NCBI GenBank assembly: GCA_021775415.1
Contig: JAJFHV010000010.1
Location: 434,001 to 498,000, forward strand
Direction: 5' to 3'
From: Hyphomicrobiales bacterium
Lineage (GTDB): Bacteria; Pseudomonadota; Alphaproteobacteria; Rhizobiales; Rhizobiaceae
Length of the DNA stretch: 64,000 nucleotides
Part shown: one piece after another, positions 44,420 to 53,534 of the stretch
Layout: each line of letters starts with the position of its first letter
Numbering within the stretch: position 1 is the stretch's first letter
Translations under genes and position numbers: made by a program
Notes under the pieces: generated by a model
What the model saw: the letters and a program-made list of their open reading frames with translations, nothing else
What the model was told of the DNA's origin: nothing
Database searches by the model: none

Positions 44420-45757
44420 TTAGACTTCCCTGCCCGCCTTCCATTCATTCCAACGCATATAGGCATTTGCACCAATCCAGGCCAAGGGCTCGGGAGGAAG
44501 TTTTTTAGGCTCCGGGTGTTTTAACAAAGCTGTTGCAAGCGGGGTCTTGCCCTCGACGGCAAACTCAGCGGCAGCCATGCCAGCCAATGTGCCTTGCGCG
44601 GTTCCAAGTCCATTTTGACAACAGGCAGAAAACAATCCGGGTGCCTGCTCACCAAATGCCGGCACATTGTTGAGGCTGAGACAAAGCCTGCCACTCCACC
44701 GATATTCCTGGGGAACATCCTGAAGCTCGGGGAAGCGATCCACAAATGAACGATCATGAGTGCGGCCCATTTTGTTCACAACACTGTCGCTAACCTGCAT
44801 TGATGGCTGATAAATTACCCGATTTCTCGTCACAATACGATCACCACCTGTGCCTGATATACGGCGAACGGTTGTTGCTATTGGATCGGCCGGGGTTATA
44901 CCCCATCGCCTTTCCCCACCCACGGTCTTGATCTCACCTTTACTCAGCGCACGTGTCATGGACGCAAAGAGAATTACGTGAACGAGTCTTCGTTTAAAAA
45001 AACCGAAGCTCTCTGCGTGCCCGTTTACCGCCAATATGACTTTTGGGGCTGACACGGAACCGGCAGGTGTGGTTGCAATCCAATTCCCGTTCTCATTTTC
45101 AAGCGATACAACCGGGCTGTTCTCAAAAATATCGATGCCGTTATGCGCGAGTCCTCCCGCCAAGCCTCGAATATAAGCCGCTGGGTGAATTACGGCGGTA
45201 CTTGGGGTGAACAATCCACCGAGATACCATTTCGATCCTGTGAGCTTCTTCATTTCATCCGCATCAAGATGACGACTTGGTTCGCCCAGCGTTTCAAGAT
45301 GCTGAGCATATTCAAAATTATGCTGCATGCCCTTGTCTGTGGCGGCACCATTCACCTTGCCGGATCGGATAAACACCTCATCGCTTAGCTTGTATTCACG
45401 CGCTACGTCTTCAGCAAAATCAATTGCCTTACGATTGAGGTCGATGTGCTTACGATCGCTTTCAATCTGACCGGCGTAGTTTGCGGATGCAAGATCGTGC
45501 GGTAAATCGAGCATAAAGCCTGAATTGCGCCCTGCGGGTCCTCCAGCAATCCGGTTAGCCTCCAACACAACAATGCGGGAGTTGGACTGCAATTGGGATA
45601 GTCGCCGCGCTGCAGACAGACCGGCAAAGCCCGCACCAATCACCAGCCAATCAGATTTCTCATGCGTTTCCAGAGTGGTCGGGGCCGGTTGTTCAGGAAG
45701 TATCGCGTTCCAACCCGAGATACCCGTGTCAACCGGAAGTCTTTTTACCCTTCTCAA
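44420..45757 (-). CDS. FAD-dependent amino acid/amine oxidoreductase (DAO family)
   Basis: A 445-residue protein. The N-terminal Rossmann motif WLVIGAGFAGLSAARRL lies near residue 37, followed by the GGPAGRNSGFMLDLPHDL block that is typical of gamma-glutamylputrescine oxidase-like (PuuB/OrdL) members. A C-terminal FSACCQNGLGTAQGTLAGMA completes FAD binding. It should oxidise an amine or amino acid to an imine with FAD. It overlaps the aldehyde dehydrogenase gene by four bases, so its aldehyde product is probably passed on. Confidence 0.85.
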   Translation of the reverse strand: MRRVKRLPVDTGISGWNAILPEQPAPTTLETHEKSDWLVIGAGFAGLSAARRLSQLQSNSRIVVLEANRIAGGPAGRNSGFMLDLPHDLASANYAGQIESDRKHIDLNRKAIDFAEDVAREYKLSDEVFIRSGKVNGAATDKGMQHNFEYAQHLETLGEPSRHLDADEMKKLTGSKWYLGGLFTPSTAVIHPAAYIRGLAGGLAHNGIDIFENSPVVSLENENGNWIATTPAGSVSAPKVILAVNGHAESFGFFKRRLVHVILFASMTRALSKGEIKTVGGERRWGITPADPIATTVRRISGTGGDRIVTRNRVIYQPSMQVSDSVVNKMGRTHDRSFVDRFPELQDVPQEYRWSGRLCLSLNNVPAFGEQAPGLFSACCQNGLGTAQGTLAGMAAAEFAVEGKTPLATALLKHPEPKKLPPEPLAWIGANAYMRWNEWKAGREV

Positions 45758-47253
45758 CCGACGCTCTCTTCCGGTGCGCGGTCGGAAAGATCAATCCAGA
45801 TGGTCTTTAGCTCAGTGTACTGATCGTGCGCGTGGATACCGTTGTCACGACCACCGAAGCCCGACTGCTTGTAGCCACCAAATGGTGTGGAGATATCGCC
45901 CTCACCGTAGCAGTTGACCGTCACCGTTCCTGCCCGGATATCACGTGCGCAGGAAAGCGCCTGTTTTGCATTGGCCGTAAACAGGCTTGCTGCAAGACCG
46001 TATTCCGTATCATTGGCGATACTGATTGCTTCTTCGGTGGAACTCACGGTAATCACCGAAAGTACCGGACCAAAGATTTCTTCCGTTGCCAATACATCGC
46101 CAGTTTTTACACCATCAAAAATGGTTGGTTCGACGTAGATTTTCTCGCGGGTCTTACCCCCAAGCACAGGTTTTCCCTTCTTGAGATATGACGTGACCTT
46201 GCCAAAATGTTCCTTGTCGATCAGCGCCCCAAGGTGATTGGCCGGATCCAGTGGATCACCCGTTCGCCAATCTCGTGCATGCGCATGAATTCGTTTCATC
46301 AACGGCGCCTTGATCTTTTCATGAACAATCAAACGCGAGCACGCCGAGCAGTTTTCGCCCATATTCCAGAACGCTGCGTTGACGATGTGGCCCGCGACAA
46401 GATCGAGATCTTCAGCATCTTCCAGAACGACGGCGGGGTTCTTTCCACCACATTCCAGCACCACTTTCTTGAGGTTGGACTCTGCTGCATATTTGAGGAA
46501 ACGCCGACCTGTTTCAGTGGAGCCGGTGAAGCTCACCATATCGACATCCATGTGCCTGCCAAGAGGCTCTCCAACTGACGGACCATCACCAGGCAAAACC
46601 TGTAAAACACCATTGGGAATTCCTGCTTCAGAAGCGAGTTCCGCAAGGCGCAACGCAGAGAGCGAGGTTTGCTCAGCCGGCTTCACAATCACCGAATTGC
46701 CAGCCGCAAGTGCCGGACCAATTTTCCAGGCCATCATCAGCAGTGGAAAATTCCAGGGCAGTACGCAACCAACAACGCCAACGGGCTCTCGAACAATCAT
46801 CGCAATATGATCATCACTTGCCGGTGCCATTTGTTCGTAGATTTTGTCTACCGCTTCAGCGTGCCATTTGATGGTGTGAATGGTTTCGGGAATATCGATC
46901 AACTCGCAATCACGGATCGGCTTGCCGCTATCGAGACACTCCATTACCGCAAGCTCCCGGCGATTGCGGGTGATCAGTTTACAAAACCTGATCAACACAT
47001 CCTTGCGTTCAGACGGATGCAGTTTTGACCAATGCCCCTCCTCAAAAGCCTTCCTTGCTTTCTTGACAGACAGATTCACATCTTTCGCGTTACATCCTGA
47101 TATCGTTGCGATTTTTTTTCCTGTAGCTGGATTGGTGGTTGGAAACTTGTCACCGCTTCCGGCTCGAAACTTTCCATCAATAAACGCTGCTGCCGGATAG
47201 GTCATGTCAGCAGCAATGGCGGCGTATTCGTCTCTTGTCAGCAGGTCACTCAT
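45754..47253 (-). CDS. Aldehyde dehydrogenase, PuuC-like
   Basis: A 499-residue NAD(P)-dependent aldehyde dehydrogenase. It has VLPWNFPLLMMAWKIGPALA near residue 164, FTGSTETGRRFL near 238, the catalytic Glu in VVLECGGKNPAV near 262, and the nucleophilic Cys in FWNMGENCSACSRLIV near 295. Its C-terminus DQYTELKTIWIDL resembles PuuC-type gamma-glutamyl-aminobutyraldehyde dehydrogenases. It overlaps its neighbours on both sides (ATGA), so it is translationally coupled to the DHDPS-family lyase and the FAD oxidoreductase. Confidence 0.9.
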   Translation of the reverse strand: MSDLLTRDEYAAIAADMTYPAAAFIDGKFRAGSGDKFPTTNPATGKKIATISGCNAKDVNLSVKKARKAFEEGHWSKLHPSERKDVLIRFCKLITRNRRELAVMECLDSGKPIRDCELIDIPETIHTIKWHAEAVDKIYEQMAPASDDHIAMIVREPVGVVGCVLPWNFPLLMMAWKIGPALAAGNSVIVKPAEQTSLSALRLAELASEAGIPNGVLQVLPGDGPSVGEPLGRHMDVDMVSFTGSTETGRRFLKYAAESNLKKVVLECGGKNPAVVLEDAEDLDLVAGHIVNAAFWNMGENCSACSRLIVHEKIKAPLMKRIHAHARDWRTGDPLDPANHLGALIDKEHFGKVTSYLKKGKPVLGGKTREKIYVEPTIFDGVKTGDVLATEEIFGPVLSVITVSSTEEAISIANDTEYGLAASLFTANAKQALSCARDIRAGTVTVNCYGEGDISTPFGGYKQSGFGGRDNGIHAHDQYTELKTIWIDLSDRAPEESVG

Positions 47254-48161
47254 ATTGCTGAATCCTTCTCAATTTGTGCAATTGCAACGTCCATTACCTT
47301 GATGACCTGCTCCAGTTGACGCTTGTCATCCTTGTTAAGTGGCTGCAGTGGTTTTCGTGGTGGCCCAGCGTTGATACCGCGTAAGGTCAATCCATGCTTG
47401 ATGCACTGAACGAATTTTCCGCCCTGTTCCAGAACACTCATTAGCGGCAGCATCGCGGACATAATGCGGCGACCCTTGTCGAAATTCCCTTCAACCGCAC
47501 AGGCCTTGTAAAGCGCGATGTGGGCTTGCGGTGCAAAGTTGGAACCGGCACATACCCAGCTTCGAGCGCCCCAAGCAAAGAACTCCAATGCCTGATCATC
47601 CATGCCACAAGAGAGCTGAATATGAGGGTAATCACGCACAAGCAAATGAACCCGGTTGATGTCACCTGAGCTCTCCTTGATGGCGCAGAAGTTCGGACTG
47701 CGACCAAGCCGATCCAGTGTTTCCTCGCCCATGTTGGAGCTCATCCGACCGGGATAATTGTAAAGCATAGCGGGAAGGTTTGCCGCCCGATCAATTGCCA
47801 ACGCGTGAAGCGCAATTTCGCGTTCCGTCGGACAGGCATATGGCGGGGTTGCCACCAGTATTCCATCCGCGCCAACGTCCTTTGCGGCCTCGGCAAACAT
47901 GATTGAATCTTCCGTGCGAATTGCACCTGTTCCGATGATCAGCGGCAACCGGCCCTTGATGCGCTGCTTGGTGAACTTCATCATCTCGATGCGTTCTTCG
48001 GTAGTCTGCGCATAATACTCGCCAGTCGTTCCGGCAAGAATGATCCCCTGAATTTCGGCACTGATCAGATGCTCGATCACCTGGGCAAACCGGTCCCGAT
48101 CAATCGAGAAATCTTCCCTGTATGGCGTGACAATCGGTGTGTAGATACCTTCAAAACGCAT
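47250..48161 (-). CDS. Dihydrodipicolinate synthase-family lyase
   Basis: A 303-residue TIM-barrel enzyme of the DapA/N-acetylneuraminate lyase family. It has the LAGTTGEYYAQTTEERIEMM block near residue 43, the Tyr in MLYNYPGR near 135, and the Schiff-base Lys in CAIKESSGD near 164. Family members are aldolases, deaminases or dehydratases; the one in hydroxyproline catabolism deaminates a pyrroline carboxylate. Which applies here is unknown. Its genomic partner is the aldehyde dehydrogenase, as in pathways that yield an oxoglutarate semialdehyde-type product. Confidence 0.88.
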   Translation of the reverse strand: MRFEGIYTPIVTPYREDFSIDRDRFAQVIEHLISAEIQGIILAGTTGEYYAQTTEERIEMMKFTKQRIKGRLPLIIGTGAIRTEDSIMFAEAAKDVGADGILVATPPYACPTEREIALHALAIDRAANLPAMLYNYPGRMSSNMGEETLDRLGRSPNFCAIKESSGDINRVHLLVRDYPHIQLSCGMDDQALEFFAWGARSWVCAGSNFAPQAHIALYKACAVEGNFDKGRRIMSAMLPLMSVLEQGGKFVQCIKHGLTLRGINAGPPRKPLQPLNKDDKRQLEQVIKVMDVAIAQIEKDSAI

Positions 48162-48189
48162 TACGCATATCCATCTATTTCAGCCCATT

Positions 48190-48927
48190 TTATCCTTGTT
48201 GCGGCAGGCTCAATTTGGCGGTTCGGCCACCGTCTACCACAAATACCTGCCCGGTTACGAATCCTGCTTCATCCGATACAAGCCAGGCAACCATTGATGC
48301 AACCTCACCCGGTAGACCCGTTCGACCGGCCGGATGAATTGATCCGATACTGGCACGGAACTTACCGGGATTATCCATCGCTTCAATCATGCCATCGTTT
48401 AATTCCGTATCGATCCAACCAGGTGCGACCGTATTGCAGCGAATACCATCCTTGCCATGATCGACTGCAATAGCGCGGGTCAAGGCATGCAACCCACCCT
48501 TGGAAGCACAATAGGCTGGATGGGAAGGATTTGAACCCAATCCTTCGATAGAACCAATGTTGATGATGGAACTTCCGCTCTGCATATGGGGCAGCGCAAA
48601 TTTAGCGAGCAAGAAAGGTGCGCGTAGATTAACTGCCATGGTGCGGTCCCAGTCTTCCACAGACATCTCAAGAATGGTCGCTTCCTGCATCATTCCGGCA
48701 TTGTTGACCAAAACATCAATGCTGCCTGCCTCATTCACTATCGTGGCAATCAGGCGCTCACATTCATCGGGCATCCCAAGATCGGTTTCGATGCTTTCGT
48801 GGATGTCATCCTTGCCGCGTTGGGCAGTAAAAACTCTGGCGCCATCTTCTGCCAGTCGTTTGGCGATCGCCAGACCGATGCCACTGCGACCGCCTGTAAC
48901 CAAAGCTGTTTTTCCGTTAAATCTCAT
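48190..48927 (-). CDS. Short-chain dehydrogenase/reductase 1
   Basis: 245 residues from ATG 48927, right after the upstream SDR stop; the ORF continues to 48960 inside that gene. NAD(P)-binding [16 protein letters not shown] near residue 8, [11 protein letters not shown] near 74, catalytic Ser in IINIGSIEG and Tyr-Lys in [12 protein letters not shown] near 142. The classical SDR fold is complete. It and SDR 2 probably arose by duplication and may act on two steps or two epimers of a hydroxy compound. Confidence 0.88.
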   Translation of the reverse strand: MRFNGKTALVTGGRSGIGLAIAKRLAEDGARVFTAQRGKDDIHESIETDLGMPDECERLIATIVNEAGSIDVLVNNAGMMQEATILEMSVEDWDRTMAVNLRAPFLLAKFALPHMQSGSSIINIGSIEGLGSNPSHPAYCASKGGLHALTRAIAVDHGKDGIRCNTVAPGWIDTELNDGMIEAMDNPGKFRASIGSIHPAGRTGLPGEVASMVAWLVSDEAGFVTGQVFVVDGGRTAKLSLPQQG

Positions 48928-48928
48928 A

Positions 48929-49663
48929 CTAATACACCGGTTTTCCGCCGTTAATTTCAATCAGTGAACCACAAAGATAACTGGACTTATCCGAAGCAAG
49001 AAAGAGCACCACATTGGCAATCTCATCTGGCGAAGCAACCCGACCAATCGGAACTGTCGAGTTAAGGTGTTCAATTGCGGTTTCCGGGTCAAGCCCGCGG
49101 ATTTCAAATCCAGTGCGCAGCATTGGGGTATCAACCTCGTTTGGGCACACTGCATTGACCCGGATGTTCATCGGCGCGCAATCCCGGCCCAAACACTGGG
49201 TCATGGCCGCAATCGCTGCCTTGGTTGTGCAATAAATAACGTGATCGGGCCCAGGGTATTTTCCCCAGCAAGAAGCCGTATTGACGATTGTTCCCCCACC
49301 GGCTTTCTCCATGATGGGAATGGCTGCGCGGCACAGGCGAAAGGGCGCCTCAACATTAACCGCAAACGAAAGCCTGAAATCCTCATCAGTTGCGTCGGTT
49401 ATTGGCCCGCGCCGCATCAAACCCGCATTGTTGATGAGGATATCCAACCGACCCAGCTCTTCAACAGCTCTGGAAGGTAACTCATCGCAGAACAACCCAT
49501 CAGTCAAATCACCCGCAACGTGGAAGTCAGAATTTTCACAATCGGCAACAAGATCAACCGTTGCGACCCTTGCTCCTTCTTCGCGAAGAGCTTTGGTGAT
49601 TGCAGAACCCATCCCCCCACTTGCACCGGTTACCAGTGCAACTTTGCCCTCAAAATTGCTCAT
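48929..49663 (-). CDS. Short-chain dehydrogenase/reductase 2
   Basis: A 244-residue classical SDR. It has [19 protein letters not shown] near residue 7, [14 protein letters not shown] near 79, Ser in [13 protein letters not shown] near 131, and the Tyr-x-x-x-Lys pair in [12 protein letters not shown] near 147. Start overlaps the MttB-like gene by 14 bases. It is tandem to SDR 1, one base away, and both follow the MttB-like gene in the same operon. Confidence 0.88.
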   Translation of the reverse strand: MSNFEGKVALVTGASGGMGSAITKALREEGARVATVDLVADCENSDFHVAGDLTDGLFCDELPSRAVEELGRLDILINNAGLMRRGPITDATDEDFRLSFAVNVEAPFRLCRAAIPIMEKAGGGTIVNTASCWGKYPGPDHVIYCTTKAAIAAMTQCLGRDCAPMNIRVNAVCPNEVDTPMLRTGFEIRGLDPETAIEHLNSTVPIGRVASPDEIANVVLFLASDKSSYLCGSLIEINGGKPVY

Positions 49664-51200
49664 TCAGGCCTCCGTTGGCGGGAATTTCTTCCTCACGTTT
49701 GGCAATGTAGGCAAGCAGTTCCTCATCTTTCGCCTGATCAAGCTTGGGTTCCACGTAATCATTCAAAAGCTTTTTCGCATGCTCAAGCGCGCGTTGAGTG
49801 ATGTCCTTCGATCCTTCTGCCTGCCATTGTTCAATCGAGTTGTTATCTAACAGCTCCGGCATAAAAAATGCAGCTTCAAAATTCTCGTAGGTGTGCTTGT
49901 GACCAAGGTAGTGACCCCCAGGGCCTATATCGCGAACGGCGGAAAGCGCTTCGTCGAAGTCATGCCATTGGACACCCTCAGCCATACGATAGGCCATGGC
50001 ACACTGCTCCGCATCGACAACAAATTTTGCTGTAGAACAATGCATTCCAGCTTCATTCCAGCCGGCTGAGTGCCAGATATAATTTGCACCGGAAAGTATT
50101 GCCGCCATTAGAGTCGTGGCACTTTCATATCCCGCTTGCGCGTCCAAAGTCTTTGCACCGCCCAATGTATTGGAGGTGCGCCAGGGAACATCATAATAGC
50201 GTGCCATTTGACCAATCATGAAGTTCATCAGGCTGATTTCCGGTGTACCGGCCATAGGCGCGCCTGATTTCATCGAAACAGTCGACAGATAGTGGCCATA
50301 GATTGCAGGCGCACCCTTTCGCACGATCTGGGTATAGGCAAGCGCGGAGAGAGCTTCGGCGTTTAATTGAGCTACAGCGGCAGCTGTAGAAGCTGGAGTA
50401 TTGGCGCCACCCAAAACAAATGGTGAGCAAAGAACAGGCTGGTTGCGTTTGTTGAAGGCTCGGCACGCACCGAGCATTGTCTCATCCCACACCAGGGGTG
50501 AATTGCCATTGACGTTTCCAGTCACCACTGGATGGTTGTCTATGAACCCCTCGCCAAACAGTATGTCACACATGTCCATGACATCTTCGCCATTTTTGCC
50601 GGAAGTGGTCATCCCCATAAAAGTCTTGTCTGAGTACTTCATCGAGGAATAAGTGATGCGAAGATGGCGGTGGGGTACCGCGTGATCCATTGGCTCGACA
50701 ATATGATGAGCCACAGAATGCATTGATGGAAGCATGTGGCTGAGTTTGTGGAACATCCCCAAATCTTCAAGCGTTGGCCAGCGGCGCTCATCTTCAAGGT
50801 CACGGAGAAAGGGTGCGCCTGTCATCGGTACAAAGATTGAGTTCCGTCCGCCAAGCCGCACATTTTTTGCTGGATCGCGAGCATGATAGGTGAAGTCGGT
50901 TGGAATTGATGAAATCAATTCACGAACATGTGCCCGATCAAAATAGACCCGCTCACCTTCTACCTTGGCACCAGCCTCTTTCCAATCTGCCAAAGCAATC
51001 TCATCACGGAAGATAACGCCCACTTCTTCCAGAATTGCCATTGAGGCATCATCAATCTTTTGAATTTGCTCGTCGTCAAGCGGCTCGGTAAATGGAAGGT
51101 TATTTGAAAGGCCTGGAAGCATTGTAACATCATGCGCATCCCGCAGAATGCGCCGTGCACCACGCCCACCGCGACGGGTCTTTCCTTCAGCCTCTGTCAT
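49650..51200 (-). CDS. MttB-family methyltransferase homologue (non-pyrrolysine)
   Basis: A 516-residue protein of the trimethylamine methyltransferase (MttB) family. The barrel is complete without an in-frame TAG, so it does not use pyrrolysine. Stretches such as HHIVEPMDHAVPHRHLRITY, GNVNGNSPLVWDETM and LSGANYIWHSAGWNEAGM are present. Members of this non-Pyl group demethylate quaternary amines such as glycine betaine, with a corrinoid protein as acceptor. No corrinoid protein or reactivase gene is in the window. It may demethylate a betaine or have a new activity in the adjacent ectoine-like pathway. Confidence 0.85.
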   Translation of the reverse strand: MTEAEGKTRRGGRGARRILRDAHDVTMLPGLSNNLPFTEPLDDEQIQKIDDASMAILEEVGVIFRDEIALADWKEAGAKVEGERVYFDRAHVRELISSIPTDFTYHARDPAKNVRLGGRNSIFVPMTGAPFLRDLEDERRWPTLEDLGMFHKLSHMLPSMHSVAHHIVEPMDHAVPHRHLRITYSSMKYSDKTFMGMTTSGKNGEDVMDMCDILFGEGFIDNHPVVTGNVNGNSPLVWDETMLGACRAFNKRNQPVLCSPFVLGGANTPASTAAAVAQLNAEALSALAYTQIVRKGAPAIYGHYLSTVSMKSGAPMAGTPEISLMNFMIGQMARYYDVPWRTSNTLGGAKTLDAQAGYESATTLMAAILSGANYIWHSAGWNEAGMHCSTAKFVVDAEQCAMAYRMAEGVQWHDFDEALSAVRDIGPGGHYLGHKHTYENFEAAFFMPELLDNNSIEQWQAEGSKDITQRALEHAKKLLNDYVEPKLDQAKDEELLAYIAKREEEIPANGGLNEQF

Positions 51201-51337
51201 TACTCAATCTAATCAAGAATTTGCTTGACCAGAGACTATGTTCGTCAGCGTTGTTCCAACATGTTAAAAAGCGACCATGCAGGACGCTCCAGAACATGAA
51301 GAAAATTTAATTACACTACCCTAACATACTGAGTTCG

Positions 51338-52522
51338 TTACGCTTTTACTTGAAGCTTGCGCGGAGTGTTGCACAAACACTCAACCCCGGTTTCTGTAAT
51401 TAGAATTGGTTCTGTAATCTCCAGGCCACCGTCATCCAGCCAAAGGGCGGGCATGAAGTGAAATGTCATCCCCGGTTCGAGAACAGATTTGTCACCTCGC
51501 CTGAATGACATTGTGCGCTCGCCCCAGTCCGGCGGATAGGATATCCCGATTGCATAGCCAGTCCGAGAGTCCTTTTCGAATCCGTGCTTGTTGAGTGTGT
51601 CATAAAACGCGATAGCAATGTCCTCACAGGTATTGCCGGGTTTTGCCTGTTCCAGACCTGCATCAACGGCCTCAAGTACCGCCTTTTCTGCATCAAGGTA
51701 TTTCTGTGGCGGCTTGCCTAAAAACAGTGTGCGGGATTGCGGACACTGATATCGCTTGTAGGCACCCGCAATCTCAAAGAATGTGCTTTCGCCTTTGACA
51801 AAAGGTTTATCGTCCCAGGTCAAATGGGGTGCAGTTGCATCCATGCCGGAAGGTAACATCGGCACAATTGCGGGGTAGTCACCCCAGTGTCCATCGGCAC
51901 CCTTGATTGCGGTGTGATAAATTTCTGCAGCGAGTTCGTTCTTTCGCAAGCCCGGCTCCGCGCGTTCGACAATCATCGCATGCATTTTTTCAACGATACG
52001 GGCAGCGCGCCGCATGAATGTAATCTCAGTTTCACTCTTGATTGCGCGTTGCCAGTTTACCAATCCGGTTTGATCGGAAAACTTCGTATCTGGCAGGTTT
52101 TGTTGCAACGATTGCCATGCTGCGGCCGAAAAATAGTAATTGTCCATTTCCACACCGGCGGAAAGGGACCCCCAACCACGCTCCTTGACCAACGCGGCCA
52201 GTGTCTCCATTGGATGCTGGGCGGGGTTCTGCACATAGATGTCTTCGTACCCAACAATATTCGCATGATCCATGAACACGGTTCGCTTGGCACCCAGCGC
52301 GTCCATGCCCCTCCCCCACCAGACAGGCTCACCTTCCTGGGTCAATAAAACAGCCTGATGGGTATAAAATGACCAACCATCATAGCCGGTAAGCCAGGAC
52401 ATGTTTGACGGGTCGGAAATAATCATCAATCCAATGTCTTTTTCCGACATCGCCTTGCGGGTCTTCGCAATCCGGTTTGCATATTCTTCAGTTGAGAAAT
52501 TGAGGTGAGGTTTATCGCTCAT
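51338..52522 (-). CDS. doeA: Ectoine hydrolase (DoeA/EutD-type M24 hydrolase)
   Basis: 394 residues from ATG 52522, with AGGTG upstream; a TTG one codon before is less likely. It is a creatinase/aminopeptidase P (M24) fold enzyme. The segment SDPSNMSWLTGYDGWSFYTH near residue 36 and the GRGMDALGAKRTVFM region strongly resemble ectoine hydrolase, which opens the ectoine ring to N-acetyl-diaminobutyrate. The partners eutC and eutB upstream support that. It could also act on another cyclic or amide substrate, because doeB/eutE is missing here. Confidence 0.8.
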   Translation of the reverse strand: MSDKPHLNFSTEEYANRIAKTRKAMSEKDIGLMIISDPSNMSWLTGYDGWSFYTHQAVLLTQEGEPVWWGRGMDALGAKRTVFMDHANIVGYEDIYVQNPAQHPMETLAALVKERGWGSLSAGVEMDNYYFSAAAWQSLQQNLPDTKFSDQTGLVNWQRAIKSETEITFMRRAARIVEKMHAMIVERAEPGLRKNELAAEIYHTAIKGADGHWGDYPAIVPMLPSGMDATAPHLTWDDKPFVKGESTFFEIAGAYKRYQCPQSRTLFLGKPPQKYLDAEKAVLEAVDAGLEQAKPGNTCEDIAIAFYDTLNKHGFEKDSRTGYAIGISYPPDWGERTMSFRRGDKSVLEPGMTFHFMPALWLDDGGLEITEPILITETGVECLCNTPRKLQVKA

Positions 52523-52540
52523 CAAACACCTATGTGAGTT

Positions 52541-53533
52541 TCAAGAATTAAATATCGTTCCGGCATTTGCGGCAATGGCGCGTTCAAATGCAAGTGTAGA
52601 AATTGCGGTGTCCTGAACGCCAGTTCCGGTCAGGTCACATATCGTAATTGCTTCCGAGTTTGACCGGCCATTTGCTTTGCCTGAAATGATTTCTCCAAGT
52701 TCCGCGAACTGCTGGTCTTTGCCAACAACGCCAGCATCAATAGCATTGTGCAACTCACCGGAAAGCACGCATTGAGCCAATCGGTCCGGCACATAGAAAT
52801 CAGCTCGTGCCAGACAATCTGGGTGGAGCTCACCCTTGGCTGGTTGATCTGATCCCATAGCAGTTACGTGCTGACCCGGTTCAAGCCAATCGGCTTTTGT
52901 CAATGGAACGGTGGATGGTGTGGTGGTCACGATAATATCCGCACCAGAAATCGCATCGCGCAATTCCGCTTTGGCTGTGACCTCAATCCCAAGTTTTGAA
53001 GACATCTCGGCAGCAGCAACATCCGCTTTTTTCGTATCCCGCCCCCAAATTACAGCCGACTTTATTCCGCGCACCAGCGTCAGCGCTTCAAGTTGCAATT
53101 TTGCCTGGGCACCGGCCCCAACAATGACTGCTGTGGTAGCATCCTCACGAGCCAGATGCCGCGCTGCTACTGCACCGGCGGCGGCCGTTCTTGCATCTGT
53201 CAGCCATCCATTGTCCAGCAACACCGCCTGCAGCATTCCGGTGGTCGCTGAAAACACAACCATCAAACCACTGGTGCTCGGGAGACCTAATTTGGGGTTA
53301 TCAAAAAACCCGGGAGACATTTTTACCGCAAATCCATCGAGACCCGGCACATAGGCGGTCTTTACATCTATCTCTCCATTGTGCTCATGGATCGGCATTG
53401 AAAGGATTGGAGGCATCTCCACCTTGCCGCCGGCCAGCGCTGCAAAGGCATTTTCCACACAATCGACTGCAGCAAGATCGAGCGGAACGAGTTTGCGCAA
53501 TTCAGTTTCCGTGACAATTCGTACTTCGGCCAT
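52541..53533 (-). CDS. eutC: Ornithine cyclodeaminase-family protein (EutC-like)
   Basis: 330 residues from ATG 53533, one base after the eutB stop; an upstream in-frame start overlaps eutB. The NAD-binding domain (VIVGAGAQAKLQLEALTLVR near residue 136) and family core with GWLTDARTAAAGAVAARHLA near 108 are present. EutC-type proteins sit with EutB in ectoine/hydroxyectoine loci and probably reduce an imine or oxidise the hydroxylated ring. The Lys and Asp of ornithine cyclodeaminase are replaced in many such members, so the chemistry may differ. Adjacent doeA supports the role. Confidence 0.8.
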   Translation of the reverse strand: MAEVRIVTETELRKLVPLDLAAVDCVENAFAALAGGKVEMPPILSMPIHEHNGEIDVKTAYVPGLDGFAVKMSPGFFDNPKLGLPSTSGLMVVFSATTGMLQAVLLDNGWLTDARTAAAGAVAARHLAREDATTAVIVGAGAQAKLQLEALTLVRGIKSAVIWGRDTKKADVAAAEMSSKLGIEVTAKAELRDAISGADIIVTTTPSTVPLTKADWLEPGQHVTAMGSDQPAKGELHPDCLARADFYVPDRLAQCVLSGELHNAIDAGVVGKDQQFAELGEIISGKANGRSNSEAITICDLTGTGVQDTAISTLAFERAIAANAGTIFNS

Positions 53534-53534
53534 C

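Noticed and set aside
49281-49850. 189-residue plus-strand ORF across the SDR and MttB-like genes
   Set aside because: It overlaps two confirmed minus-strand genes and shows no domain.
49650-51200. Pyrrolysine-encoding mttB
   Set aside because: There is no in-frame TAG within the coding sequence, so it is a normal non-Pyl homologue.
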